64,000 nt of DNA from Longimicrobium sp. (GTDB lineage Bacteria > Gemmatimonadota > Gemmatimonadetes > Longimicrobiales > Longimicrobiaceae). Location: the NCBI GenBank assembly GCA_036389135.1, contig DASVQP010000111.1, positions 1 through 64,000 of the forward strand, written 5' to 3'. Shown here piece by piece: positions 30,047 through 38,085 of the stretch (the first letter of the stretch is position 1; every line of letters starts with the position of its first letter). The notes beneath the pieces are model-generated. The model ran no database searches, was not told where the DNA came from, and saw only the letters and a list, made by a program, of their open reading frames with translations. The translations under genes and the position numbers were made by a program.

Positions 30047-30280
30047 CTACTGGTTCTGCTGCAGCCGGCGTCCGAGGATCTGCTTTGCCTGGTCCGCGCG
30101 CCGCCCGTCCTCTTCCTTGACCATGCGGAAGAACTGCGCGAGATCCTCGTCGCCGCTCTGTTCCGCGTCGCGCACGAACTGGTCGTACGTCTCGGCGCCC
30201 TGGAGCGCGTGGAAGAGGATGCTGACCAGGTTGTAGGTGACGTCCGCCGTCCCGGTGTTCCCCTTGCTCTCTGCCGACAT
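30047..30280 (-). CDS. Small helical protein, possible ferritin-like hairpin
   Basis: A 77-residue protein. After a short polar start the whole chain reads as two amphipathic helices, YNLVSILFHALQGAETYDQF and AQFFRMVKEEDGRRADQAKQ, spaced by an acidic turn. The pattern (E-Y, E-D near the middle) recalls half of a ferritin-like four-helix bundle such as PA2169-type DUF2383 proteins, but no full metal site is visible. The ATG at 30280 is chosen since an upstream start adds proline-rich sequence. It lies immediately upstream of the NACHT gene on the same strand, beyond a hairpin. Confidence 0.6.
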   Translation of the reverse strand: MSAESKGNTGTADVTYNLVSILFHALQGAETYDQFVRDAEQSGDEDLAQFFRMVKEEDGRRADQAKQILGRRLQQNQ

Positions 30281-30600
30281 GCTCGCCTCGTTCTGTGCGG
30301 GTGGATGCTTGCTTGTTGCGGCGGGCGGCGGTCGCAAATCCAGGACCGCGGGGGAACTGCCGTTTCACACAGAGCCGCGAAGGGGAACGGCAAGGGCACA
30401 GAGGCTCCGTGTTCTTGCCCGTTTCCTCTGTGTCTCTGTGGTGCGCCGTGCAAGGCTCCGGTGAGCGGATTGGTGCGAGGGGGCGGGGCGGCTCCCGCAG
30501 GATGGCGGTGGGTCGCGACGTATCGGCAATGCGCCGGAGGGCGCATACTTGTGAGGGTCATCATTCCATCGCGCCAACAATTTCAACTCAAGAACGCAGA
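30281..30600. other. Divergent intergenic region
   Basis: This 320-base gap separates the divergent 77-aa and 165-aa genes, and must hold their promoters. It contains a degraded inverted pair of family A repeats (30366-30453). From 30550 it is AT-richer before the ATG at 30601. No other gene seen. Confidence 0.5.
30366..30453. repeat. CTCTGTG dispersed repeat, family A, inverted pair
   Basis: An inverted half (CACACAGAGCC) faces TTTCCTCTGTGTCTCTGTGG. The right half continues GTGCGCCGTGCAA, which is identical to bases 9-21 of the group II intron after the IBS1 octamer. Confidence 0.75.
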
Positions 30601-31098
30601 ATGCTCCGCTCGCTGATCCTGGCGCTCGTCGCCTGCATGGTTCTCTGCGCCCCGGCGCGCGCCCAGACCTCCTCCGCGGCGCCCGCGGACTCGCTGCTCC
30701 AGGCGGCCCGCGCCGATGCGGACCGGGACGCGCGAGACCCGTTCGTGGGGGGGTACTTCGGCGCCAGCTTCCTGGGCGGGGCCGCCCTCGGCCTCATGGC
30801 GCCGGTCGCCGCCCTGTTTCCGAACAGGGAAACGGCTACGGCCGCGGCCGCGGGAGGCGTGCTCGTGTTCGCGACGTTCGATCAGGCGGGGCAGCCGGTG
30901 AGGACGCTCCCGGACTCCATCCAGTGGCGCGTGGCGGACGAACCGATCGAGTACCAGGAGGCGTACCGCGCGGCGTATGCGCAGCGCCTGGTGAGACGGC
31001 GCGTCAGGGCGGCGAAGACGGGGGGGATCACCGGCACGCTGGCGGGGCTTGGGTTCTTTGGCTTCCTGGCCTATTCGTTCGCGACCGCGGATTTCTAG
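30601..31098 (+). CDS. Secreted/membrane hypothetical protein
   Basis: A 165-residue protein with a clear signal peptide: MLRSLILALVACMVLCAPAR ending in ARAQ. The mature part has two glycine-rich hydrophobic segments, GGYFGASFLGGAALGLMAPV and TGTLAGLGFFGFLAYSF, that look like membrane spans. No family recognised. It is followed after 148 bases by the RCC1-like lipoprotein gene on the same strand and could be cotranscribed with it. Confidence 0.65.
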   Translation: MLRSLILALVACMVLCAPARAQTSSAAPADSLLQAARADADRDARDPFVGGYFGASFLGGAALGLMAPVAALFPNRETATAAAAGGVLVFATFDQAGQPVRTLPDSIQWRVADEPIEYQEAYRAAYAQRLVRRRVRAAKTGGITGTLAGLGFFGFLAYSFATADF

Positions 31099-31246
31099 CC
31101 GGCGCAGGGTGGCGACGCGGGCACTCGCAAGCGATATTCACGGGACAACGAATGTTCCGGATCGTCACACACGCACATCGTAGCGCGTTCTTCTTCCGCC
31201 CCGCCCCCGCTCGCGGCAGCGAATCACCCGCATCTCCCGAAAACGC

Positions 31247-33220
31247 ATGATCCGTATCGGCTTCGCCGCGCTCGCCGTGGCGGCACTCCTGGCCGGCTGC
31301 AAAGATGGCGGCCCCGCGGGGCCCGAAGTCACCGACACCACGGCACCCGCCGTCGTGATGCCGGAGCCGGCGGTGCAGTTCGCCCCGAACTGGCGTTATC
31401 ACAACACCGGCCGCGGCACGGTGGGCGGAACGCTGACCGACGACCAGCAGGTCACCCGCGCCACGGTGCAGGTGAACGGCGGGGCGGAGCAGCCGCTCAG
31501 CATACAGCCAGGCAAATCGGTGAGCTTCCTGGCGGATGTGGAGCTGCCCCTGAATGGGGACAACACGGTGGTGGTGCACGCCTACGACGCGGCCGGCAAC
31601 CGCGGGAGCAGCGCGCCCCTCGTGATGACGATCGTCACCGTGGGGCCACCTCCGGCGGACGTCAGCTTTCCGGTCGATGGGGCGACGTACAGCTACACGT
31701 CCACCGTGGGGGTCAGCCTCTCTGGCACCAAGAACTCCTACGCGGTCGGCTACAGCCTCAACGGCGGGGCGTTGGTACGGCTCGGCTATGGGCCCTCCGC
31801 GTGCAACTTCGTCTGCTACACCTCGCGGCTGGCGAACCTCCTCCCGGGCGAGAACGTCCTGGAGGTGTACACGTACGACATGGCCGGCAACCGCACGGTG
31901 AGGACGATCCGCTTCAGGTGGAACGAGCTGCCCCGGGTGAACGTCACTTCGCCGGGATTCGGCACCGTGCCAATGGGCCCGGAGAGCGAGCTGCGCATCA
32001 CCGGGAGCGGCGACCACGGGCAGAAGGTCGCCCGCCTCACCTGGCAGGTGAACGACGGCCCCGAGCAGGAGCTCCCGGGAGCCGGCGGACCGACGGCCAC
32101 CTTCGAATTCACGGCGCCCCTTCGCCTGGGAACGAACCAGGTGAAGGTCAACGCCTACAACTCCGCGGGGTCCAGGAACTCCTACGTGGTGGATGCGCTG
32201 CGCACCCTTCCGTCCAGCACGCCGGGTGCGTGGGCGTCGCTGTCGGCGGGAAATCAGGCCGCGTGCGGCCTCACGACCGCGGGCCGGACGTACTGCTGGG
32301 GAACGTATGACGCGCGCGGCATTCGCCCGGTGCCGGAGGCGGTGGCCGGCACGCCTTCGTTCGCACGGGTTTTCTCGGGCAAGCAATTCAACTGTGGGAT
32401 CGGTGGTGACGGAGCGGCGTTCTGCTGGGGGAGCCAGCCGGCGCCGGTCGCGGGCGGCCACCGCTTCGCGCGGCTCTCCCTGGGCGGCACCCCGTTCGCG
32501 TGTGGGACGACCGTGGAAGGTGACGCGTACTGCTGGGGAGAGGGTTCAGCGGGCCAGCTCGGCAACGGGACCACGGGCGCGGGGATGGGGTCAGCCGTGC
32601 CGGTAGCCGTGGCGGGAGGCCATCGCTGGAAAGACGTCTCCGCCGGGCAGGCGCACGCCTGCGGCCTCAACACGGCGGGTGCCGCCTTCTGCTGGGGGAG
32701 CAACTCCGCCTCGCAGCTGGGGAACAGCTCCTACGCCCCCAGCGCCACTCCGGTGGCGGTAGCGGGGGGGCACACCTTTGCGTCCGTCAGCGCCGGGGGC
32801 AACAGCAGCTGTGGGCTGGATGCCGGGGGCACGGCGTACTGCTGGGGAGCCCTTCGCGCGCCGGGGGGCGTCATCTCCCCGGCGCCACCCGCTCCCGTGC
32901 CCGGGGGGCTGACCTTCCGCTCGATCACGGTGGGGGACGACCACGCGTGCGGCCTCACCGCCGCGGGGCGGGCCTACTGCTGGGGATCCAATTACTGGGG
33001 CCAGGTGGGGAACGGCACCTCGGGGGCCGGTATGGTCGCGGAGCCGGCGGCGGTGGCGGGCGGCCTCACCTTCACGCAGCTCACCGCCGGCTACGGATTT
33101 ACCTGCGGCGTGACGTCCAACAGCGCCGCGTTCTGCTGGGGCCACGGGATCAATGGCCAGCTTGGGAACGGCGCCACCGGTAAATCCTCCATCCCGGTGA
33201 GGATGCTCGATCCGGCCTGA
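31247..33220 (+). CDS. RCC1-like beta-propeller lipoprotein
   Basis: A 657-residue lipoprotein with lipobox LLAGC near residue 17. Residues about 45-330 hold Ig/cadherin-like beta domains, such as DNTVVVHAYDAAGNRGSSAP. From about 335 come seven RCC1-type repeats; each ends in C-x9-C-W-G, as in CGLTTAGRTYCWG and CGVTSNSAAFCWG. RCC1 repeats fold into a seven-bladed propeller, so a single complete propeller is likely, exposed outside the inner membrane and rich in possible disulfides. Function is probably binding rather than catalysis; the ligand is unknown. A hairpin at 33234 follows the stop. Confidence 0.85.
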   Translation: MIRIGFAALAVAALLAGCKDGGPAGPEVTDTTAPAVVMPEPAVQFAPNWRYHNTGRGTVGGTLTDDQQVTRATVQVNGGAEQPLSIQPGKSVSFLADVELPLNGDNTVVVHAYDAAGNRGSSAPLVMTIVTVGPPPADVSFPVDGATYSYTSTVGVSLSGTKNSYAVGYSLNGGALVRLGYGPSACNFVCYTSRLANLLPGENVLEVYTYDMAGNRTVRTIRFRWNELPRVNVTSPGFGTVPMGPESELRITGSGDHGQKVARLTWQVNDGPEQELPGAGGPTATFEFTAPLRLGTNQVKVNAYNSAGSRNSYVVDALRTLPSSTPGAWASLSAGNQAACGLTTAGRTYCWGTYDARGIRPVPEAVAGTPSFARVFSGKQFNCGIGGDGAAFCWGSQPAPVAGGHRFARLSLGGTPFACGTTVEGDAYCWGEGSAGQLGNGTTGAGMGSAVPVAVAGGHRWKDVSAGQAHACGLNTAGAAFCWGSNSASQLGNSSYAPSATPVAVAGGHTFASVSAGGNSSCGLDAGGTAYCWGALRAPGGVISPAPPAPVPGGLTFRSITVGDDHACGLTAAGRAYCWGSNYWGQVGNGTSGAGMVAEPAAVAGGLTFTQLTAGYGFTCGVTSNSAAFCWGHGINGQLGNGATGKSSIPVRMLDPA

Positions 33221-33233
33221 TACTGTTTAGAGA

Positions 33234-33260
33234 AAGCCGGTGTGCATTCCTGACCGGCTT
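33234..33260 (+). terminator. Hairpin after the RCC1-like gene
   Basis: AAGCCGGT and its complement ACCGGCTT around an eleven-base loop, 13 bases past the stop. No strong T run follows, so termination is plausible but not certain. Confidence 0.5.
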
Positions 33261-33262
33261 GT

Positions 33263-33436
33263 CTCACGCAGAGGCGCAGAGACGCAGGGAGAGCACAACA
33301 GAGAAAAGCTTCACACGGAGGCTACAGAAGGAACTGAAAGCCACAGAGAAAACCGCTTGCGGTTCTCTCTGTGTCTCTGTGTGAGCCATGCAGTTGCAGT
33401 TCTCTCCTGCGTCTCTGCGCCTCTGCGTGAGGCACG
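33263..33436. repeat. CTCTGTG dispersed repeat, family A, multiple units
   Basis: Inverted units (CTCACGCAGAGGCGCAGAGA and CACAGAGAAAACCGC) face two direct units, CTCTGTGTCTCTGTGTGAGC and CTGCGTCTCTGCGCCTCTGC. It fills the gap between the convergent RCC1-like and YbjN-like genes. Confidence 0.85.
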
Positions 33437-33970
33437 TCAGCGCTCGGCCTCCGCGACGGCTTCGGCGGGGGAGGTGCCGGCGTACACCACGCGCATCACG
33501 GCGGGATAGTAGCGGTCGAAGCCGGCGACGCTGGCGCGCACCAGGTTCTGCACCATCGTCTCGCCCAGCACGCCGCCCTCCATGTCCACGCTGGCCTTGT
33601 AGCGGATCTCGCCGTCCTCCATGTCCATCTCGAAGTTGCCCACGCGCAGGCCGTAGTTGGCGCGGGTGAGCGCTTCGCACACCTGCAGGCGCTTCTCAGC
33701 CGGCACGCGGAAGCCCACGCGCGCGTAGCAGCACACGATTTCCAGCTTCTCGTCCACACGGAAGAGGAAGCTGTAGACGGTGTGCTCGCCCGCCATCTCG
33801 CACACCAGCCCGTCGCCATCCGGCTCGGTGTAGCTCCACTCCATGGCGTCCAGAGCGCCGCGCACGATGGGGAGGAGCACGGGCACCTCGACTCCGGAAT
33901 GGATCTCCCGGAGGAGGCGGTCCACCTCCGTCTCGTCGGATTCGAAGCCGGAGTCGTCGCCGGGGCTCAT
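33437..33970 (-). CDS. YbjN domain-containing protein
   Basis: A 177-residue protein with a YbjN-type alpha/beta core, the fold shared with type III secretion chaperones: a helix VPVLLPIVRGALDAMEWSYT, then antiparallel strands YSFLFRVDEKLEIVCCYARV and the helix EKRLQVCEALTRANYGLRVG, then IRYKASVDMEGG. The N-terminal 20 residues are acidic. Function in the family is poorly defined (sensory or chaperone-like). The start is two bases after the stop of the small lipoprotein gene at 33973, so the pair forms an operon. Confidence 0.75.
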   Translation of the reverse strand: MSPGDDSGFESDETEVDRLLREIHSGVEVPVLLPIVRGALDAMEWSYTEPDGDGLVCEMAGEHTVYSFLFRVDEKLEIVCCYARVGFRVPAEKRLQVCEALTRANYGLRVGNFEMDMEDGEIRYKASVDMEGGVLGETMVQNLVRASVAGFDRYYPAVMRVVYAGTSPAEAVAEAER

Positions 33971-33972
33971 GG

Positions 33973-34152
33973 TCAGTCGCTCCGCCCCGGATCCGAGTTG
34001 GTGGTGGTGCCGACGGAATCCAGCGCGGGCGTCGGCGCCATCCCGCTGTCCACCACCGCCGCATCACCCGCCGCGCCCCCCTGCCCCGCATCGCCCCCGC
34101 ACGCCGCCAGCGCCGCCGCGGCCAGCACGATCCCCATCATTCGCTTGCGCAT
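33973..34152 (-). CDS. Small lipoprotein
   Basis: A 59-residue protein: MRKRMMGIVLAAAALAACGG is a lipoprotein signal with lipobox LAAC, followed by a short Gly/Ala/Asp-rich tail ending TNSDPGRSD. The mature peptide is disordered in character. The ATG at 34152 is chosen as it starts the signal peptide directly. It lies two bases ahead of the YbjN-like gene. No family recognised. Confidence 0.6.
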   Translation of the reverse strand: MRKRMMGIVLAAAALAACGGDAGQGGAAGDAAVVDSGMAPTPALDSVGTTTNSDPGRSD

Positions 34153-34309
34153 CGCAGATCCCGTTATCCAGAGTAGCTTCAGCTGACCGGGTGAGCGAGC
34201 CGCGCAAGGGGGGTGCCGCCGGTCTGGAACCTGCGAATCGCTGCAGACGACACGCGGCACACTCGCAAGTTATATTTCAGGCACCCCCCTTCCACAGAGG
34301 AGTTTTGCC

Positions 34310-34564
34310 ATGCTTCGAACTTACAAAGCGGTACTGAGTGGGAATCAGGTCGAGTGGATCGACCCGCCCCCCCAACCCGTACGTCCAACTCCAGTCCATA
34401 TCACGCTGCTCGAGGACGAAGTTGTCGACCCCGGCCGCCGCGGCCGGGAGATGGCTGCCGCACTCGAATCCATCGCGGCGGCTGGCCGACTCTCCAGCAT
34501 CGATGCCATGGCTTGGGAGCGGGAGCTTCGCCAGGACCGTAGCCTCCCGGGACGCGAAGACTGA
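34310..34564 (+). CDS. Putative antitoxin of PIN-toxin pair
   Basis: An 84-residue protein starting MLRTYKAVLSGNQVEWID, a beta-rich N-terminus typical of small antitoxins found before PIN-domain toxins, followed by an acidic middle and a helical C-terminus with WERELRQDRSLPG that would wrap the toxin. Its stop shares one base with the start of the PIN gene (TGATG), which means translational coupling. AGAGGAG just upstream of the ATG gives a good ribosome site. Antitoxin assignment is from position, size and this N-terminus. Confidence 0.7.
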   Translation: MLRTYKAVLSGNQVEWIDPPPQPVRPTPVHITLLEDEVVDPGRRGREMAAALESIAAAGRLSSIDAMAWERELRQDRSLPGRED

Positions 34565-34935
34565 TGCTGCTCGACAGCAACATCATCATCTACGCGGCGC
34601 AGCCTCAGCACGCGGCTCTACGAGTTTTCACACTGGAGCGCAGCCCCGCTGTCTCCGTCATCAGCTTGATCGAGGTGCTCGGATTCCATCGACTGCACCC
34701 GGACGACCGCGCCTTGTTTGAGAGCTTCTTTCGCGCGGCCGAAATCCTGCCGCTCACCGACTCTGTCGTTCAGGAGGCGATTCGGCTCCGCCAGCAGCGG
34801 AAGATGAGCCTCGGAGACAGCATTGTCGCCGCGACTGCGCTCCAACACCGACGTACGCTGGTGACCCGCAACACCGACGATTTCCGCTGGATCACGGACC
34901 TGTCCCTGCTCGACCCGCTCGCGCCCTCTACCTAA
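34564..34935 (+). CDS. PIN-domain (VapC-like) toxin
   Basis: A 123-residue PIN-domain ribonuclease. The acidic active site is visible: Asp in MLLDSNIIIYAA, Glu in VSVISLIEVLGF, Asp in KMSLGDSIVAATAL, and TRNTDDFRWI near the end. This is the VapC-like pattern of type II toxins that cleave RNA and are neutralised by the antitoxin coded just upstream. Length is typical of the family. Cytoplasmic. The pair begins an accessory stretch that runs to 39270. Confidence 0.85.
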   Translation: MLLDSNIIIYAAQPQHAALRVFTLERSPAVSVISLIEVLGFHRLHPDDRALFESFFRAAEILPLTDSVVQEAIRLRQQRKMSLGDSIVAATALQHRRTLVTRNTDDFRWITDLSLLDPLAPST

Positions 34936-35113
34936 CCTACGATCACTCCGCCGGCAGCGAACGGCGCCTGTTGTAGGTCGTCCCTCCCTCCTGCGCAGTT
35001 ACACGCAGGCCAGGAAGATCGACTCGGCGTGCGCAAAAGCGGGCATCTACATTGCAGGTTCAAAAGAGTCCCGCCGGGAAGGTCAAAATCCCTCGTACAA
35101 GGATGGAACGCGC

Positions 35114-35968
35114 ATGCCGTTTCCCCGCATCGCCGCGCGCGCACGCGTGGCACTCGGCGCCGTAGCCGCCGCGCTGCTGGCCGCCTGCTCCGCCGACGCC
35201 CCCACCGCGACCTCCCCGACCCCGCAGGAACCCCGCTTCTACACCTACCCCAGCGCCATCTACAGGAGCCACATCGAGTTCGGCGCGCCCATCGGGACGG
35301 CTTCGAGCGACGTGCGGCTCTCCAAGAACACGCATTACATCTCGTACAACTGCACGCGCGGCGGGCCCAACTGGGTGTCGTGGAACCTCAACAAGACGCA
35401 CTACGGCGACGCGCCGCGCGCCACCAGCTTCTACACGGACGCGACGCTCCCCAGCGGGTGCTACCGCGTGACCACCTCGGACTACACCAACTCCGGCTAC
35501 AGCCGCGGCCACATGGTGCGCAGCGAGGAGCGGACGTGGTCCAGCGAGCACAACAAGCAGACCTTTCTGATGACCAACATCCTGCCGCAGTACCAGGACC
35601 TGAACGGCGGGCCATGGTACAAGTTCGAGCAATATCTGCAGACGCAGGCGCAGACGTACGACAAGGAGATCTACGTCATGGCGGGCGGCTATTCGTACAG
35701 CGGCACGCTGCTGGGGGCGGGGAAGGTGGCCATCGCCACGCGCAACTACAAGATCGCGCTGCTGATGCCGTACGGTCAGGGACTGTCGCAGGCTACCACC
35801 ACGGGGAGCATCCAGGTGATCGCCATCGACATGCCCAACACCACCGGCATCTCAACCCACTCGTGGGAGTCGTACCGCACCACGGTGGACGCCATCGAGA
35901 GCCGCACGGGCTACGACTTCCTCCCCCTGCTGGCCGACGCCGTCGAGACGTATTGGGAAGCGCGTTGA
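35114..35968 (+). CDS. DNA/RNA non-specific endonuclease (NucA-like), lipoprotein
   Basis: A 284-residue secreted nuclease. A signal with lipobox LLAAC near residue 25 anchors it outside the inner membrane. The NucA/EndA-type His-Me finger core is readable: YSRGHMVRSEERT with the catalytic His at 133, and FLMTNILPQYQDLNGGPW with the metal-binding Asn. The usual D of the DRGH signature is Ser here. It should degrade DNA and RNA with Mg or Mn. Its stop overlaps the start of the NuiA-like inhibitor gene, matching the known nuclease-inhibitor pairing of Anabaena NucA and NuiA. Confidence 0.85.
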   Translation: MPFPRIAARARVALGAVAAALLAACSADAPTATSPTPQEPRFYTYPSAIYRSHIEFGAPIGTASSDVRLSKNTHYISYNCTRGGPNWVSWNLNKTHYGDAPRATSFYTDATLPSGCYRVTTSDYTNSGYSRGHMVRSEERTWSSEHNKQTFLMTNILPQYQDLNGGPWYKFEQYLQTQAQTYDKEIYVMAGGYSYSGTLLGAGKVAIATRNYKIALLMPYGQGLSQATTTGSIQVIAIDMPNTTGISTHSWESYRTTVDAIESRTGYDFLPLLADAVETYWEAR

Positions 35969-36360
35969 CGGACTCGACCCGCGTCCGCCTGGAGCGCGCC
36001 GCGGAGGGGCTGGTCTACACCAGTGAGGGCGACGCGCCGTTCGAATGGGTGGAGCTCGGCGCCGCGCAGGCGCTGACGCCGGAGGGGTTCCGCGCCCTGG
36101 CCGGCGCCGCGCCGGGCGCGCGCGTGCAGGAGGTGCCGCTCGACCGCTTCTTCGCGGGCCACATCGAGGAGAGCGACCCCGGCGACCCCGCGGCGCAGGC
36201 CCTTCGCGAGCGGTACGAGGCACTTCGCGAGGCGCTGCGCGACTCGCTGGCCGAGGTGCGCGTGTTCCGCGTGGGCGAGGTCGAAATCCGCTGCTACGTC
36301 GTGGGCCGCACGCCCGGCGGCACCACTGTGGGGCTCGTGACCACGGCCTGGGAGACCTGA
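35965..36360 (+). CDS. Nuclease A inhibitor-like protein (NuiA family)
   Basis: A 131-residue protein, best read as a NuiA-type inhibitor: ERAAEGLVYTSEGDAPFEWV matches the family's N-terminal GL-Y-SE-D-PFE pattern, and VRVFRVGEVEIRCYVVGRTP the later strands. NuiA binds the active site of NucA and blocks it in the cytoplasm. No signal peptide, consistent with protecting the producer before export. TTG start at 35965 overlaps the nuclease stop (TTGA). The pairing with the adjacent nuclease strongly supports both calls. Confidence 0.8.
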   Translation: MTDSTRVRLERAAEGLVYTSEGDAPFEWVELGAAQALTPEGFRALAGAAPGARVQEVPLDRFFAGHIEESDPGDPAAQALRERYEALREALRDSLAEVRVFRVGEVEIRCYVVGRTPGGTTVGLVTTAWET

Positions 36361-36369
36361 TCCGCGGCC

Positions 36370-37020
36370 ATGCCGATCGTCTGCCTGGAAGGGCCGAGCG
36401 CGGTGGGGAAGACCGCCACCGCCTCGGCCCTCGCCGCAGCCGGGGCGTGCGTCGTCCCGGAGGTGAATGAGATCTTCCCCCGACCGGCCGCCGAGGCGCC
36501 CGACTGGTACCTGGAGCGGCAGGTGGAGCGCTGGACGATGGCGGCGCGCGCCCCCGCCCTCGCCATTCTCGACGGCGATCCCTTCCAGCCCCTCTGGTAC
36601 AACTGGTCGTACGGCTTCGACGGGCGGCAGTCACTGGACGAGCTCGCCGCCTTCTACCGCCCCCGCATCCTGCGCGGCGACATCGGTTTCCCTAACCTGT
36701 ACGTCATCCTCGGCGCACCCGCCGACGCCCTTCGTGCGCGCAAGGAGGGGGACGCGAAGCGGCGGCGGCACGGCTTCGACGCGCACCTCCTCTTCATCCG
36801 ACCGCAACGCCGCTACTTCGCGGCCATGCAGTCGTTCGCCCCCGCCCGCGTGCGCTTCGCCGGTGCGCGCGACGTGGCCGAGACGGTGCGGCTCGTATCC
36901 GCCGCGGCCCGCATGGCAGTGCGCGAGGAGCGGCCGGCGGAGCTTTTCGACCACATGGTGGAGTGGCTGCGCGGGAATGATCCCTCCGCCCTTGTGGAGC
37001 GGGGCGACGGCATCGAATAG
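36370..37020 (+). CDS. P-loop kinase-like protein
   Basis: A 216-residue ATP-binding protein. MPIVCLEGPSAVGKTATASA gives a Walker A motif (GPSAVGKT) at the N-terminus, and ILDGDPFQPLWY a possible Walker B or substrate segment, with a LID-like ARKEGDAKRRRHGFD later. This is the layout of small-molecule or nucleotide kinases such as chloramphenicol phosphotransferase-like proteins. The substrate is unknown. It begins nine bases after the NuiA-like gene, so it may be part of the same operon. Confidence 0.7.
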   Translation: MPIVCLEGPSAVGKTATASALAAAGACVVPEVNEIFPRPAAEAPDWYLERQVERWTMAARAPALAILDGDPFQPLWYNWSYGFDGRQSLDELAAFYRPRILRGDIGFPNLYVILGAPADALRARKEGDAKRRRHGFDAHLLFIRPQRRYFAAMQSFAPARVRFAGARDVAETVRLVSAAARMAVREERPAELFDHMVEWLRGNDPSALVERGDGIE

Positions 37021-37065
37021 TGCGACGGATGGCCATCCCTGTTTCCCTCTCCACTCACTCGGCAC

Positions 37066-37878
37066 ATGGAACCCGGATCCGATCGCCTGCTCAAGCGGGT
37101 GTGGCTCGTCAACGGCTTCATCCTCCTCGCCCTCGGGGTGCTCGCGCTGGGTACGCTCCTGTTCATCACGATCGGCGAGTTCCGGGGGCGCTCGGAACCC
37201 GCCGTGCGAGTAGCGGGCGCGGCGGAGGCAGGCCGGTCCGTACCGCGCGCGATCCGCTACGGAGCACCGGTGACGGTACGGGGCACGACCACCCAGCTCG
37301 TCACCGTCCATCACGGGGAGGCCGACCAGCCGGAGACGGGAGGCAGCCTGACCTCCGGCGCCACCTCCGGTAGGGCGAGACACTACGGCGCCGACGGCCC
37401 GCTGGTGAACGTCATCTTTCTCACTCCCGGCGCCCCGCGGGGACGCCTCCTGCTCGAGCGTCCCGCCATCATCCAAAATTTTCGGTATCCTCCGCCGGAA
37501 CAGGTCCGTGATAACATGGTGCCGTATGCGGAACCGGATGCTCTCCAGAACTGGATCGTGTACGACATCACGGATCGGGATACGAACGGCGACGGCCGGC
37601 TCACCTCGGCGGACCGTGCGGCGCTCCATGTGAGCGCCCTCGACGGGACAGGGCTGCGCCGCGTCCTGACGGAGCCGTACGAAGTGATCTCACACGCGCC
37701 GACGCCAGACGGACGCGGGCTGCTCGTTCTCGCGCTGGAGGCGCCCAAAGGGAAGGAGGTGAAGCAGGAGGAGATGCGGCAGCGCAGCTTCATCTACGAC
37801 ATGGCGAGCGGGCGGCTGGCGCCGTACGCCGCGCTCGATTCCGCCGCGGACCGCGCCGCCCGCATCGTCGGCAGGTAG
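37066..37878 (+). CDS. Membrane protein with dockerin-like calcium loop
   Basis: A 270-residue protein with one N-terminal transmembrane helix (WLVNGFILLALGVLALGTLL, about residues 13-35), so mostly periplasmic. Near residues 170-182 the loop DTNGDGRLTSAD matches the dockerin/EF-hand calcium-binding pattern D-x-N-x-D-G-x-L-x3-D. Later strands (GTGLRRVLTEPYEVISHAPT and PDGRGLLVLALE) resemble a single WD40-like/TolB-type beta repeat. No family recognised. It follows the P-loop gene by 45 bases. Confidence 0.65.
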   Translation: MEPGSDRLLKRVWLVNGFILLALGVLALGTLLFITIGEFRGRSEPAVRVAGAAEAGRSVPRAIRYGAPVTVRGTTTQLVTVHHGEADQPETGGSLTSGATSGRARHYGADGPLVNVIFLTPGAPRGRLLLERPAIIQNFRYPPPEQVRDNMVPYAEPDALQNWIVYDITDRDTNGDGRLTSADRAALHVSALDGTGLRRVLTEPYEVISHAPTPDGRGLLVLALEAPKGKEVKQEEMRQRSFIYDMASGRLAPYAALDSAADRAARIVGR

Positions 37879-38085
37879 CAATGGGAGCGCGGTTGCCGTG
37901 CGCCCGGTACGCTCCGTGGCCCGGCCGGTGCGCCCGAGCTGACGAATCGCTCTAAATGGCGCAACTGCATGCGATTCATTGCTTCCACAGGCGGTAATTC
38001 CGCGCTCCAAAATGTGTCTTGCTGACCTTGCGAGATGCACCTATCCTCCGTGTGCGCCCCATCACACGAGAGGAGAGGAAGCTCG

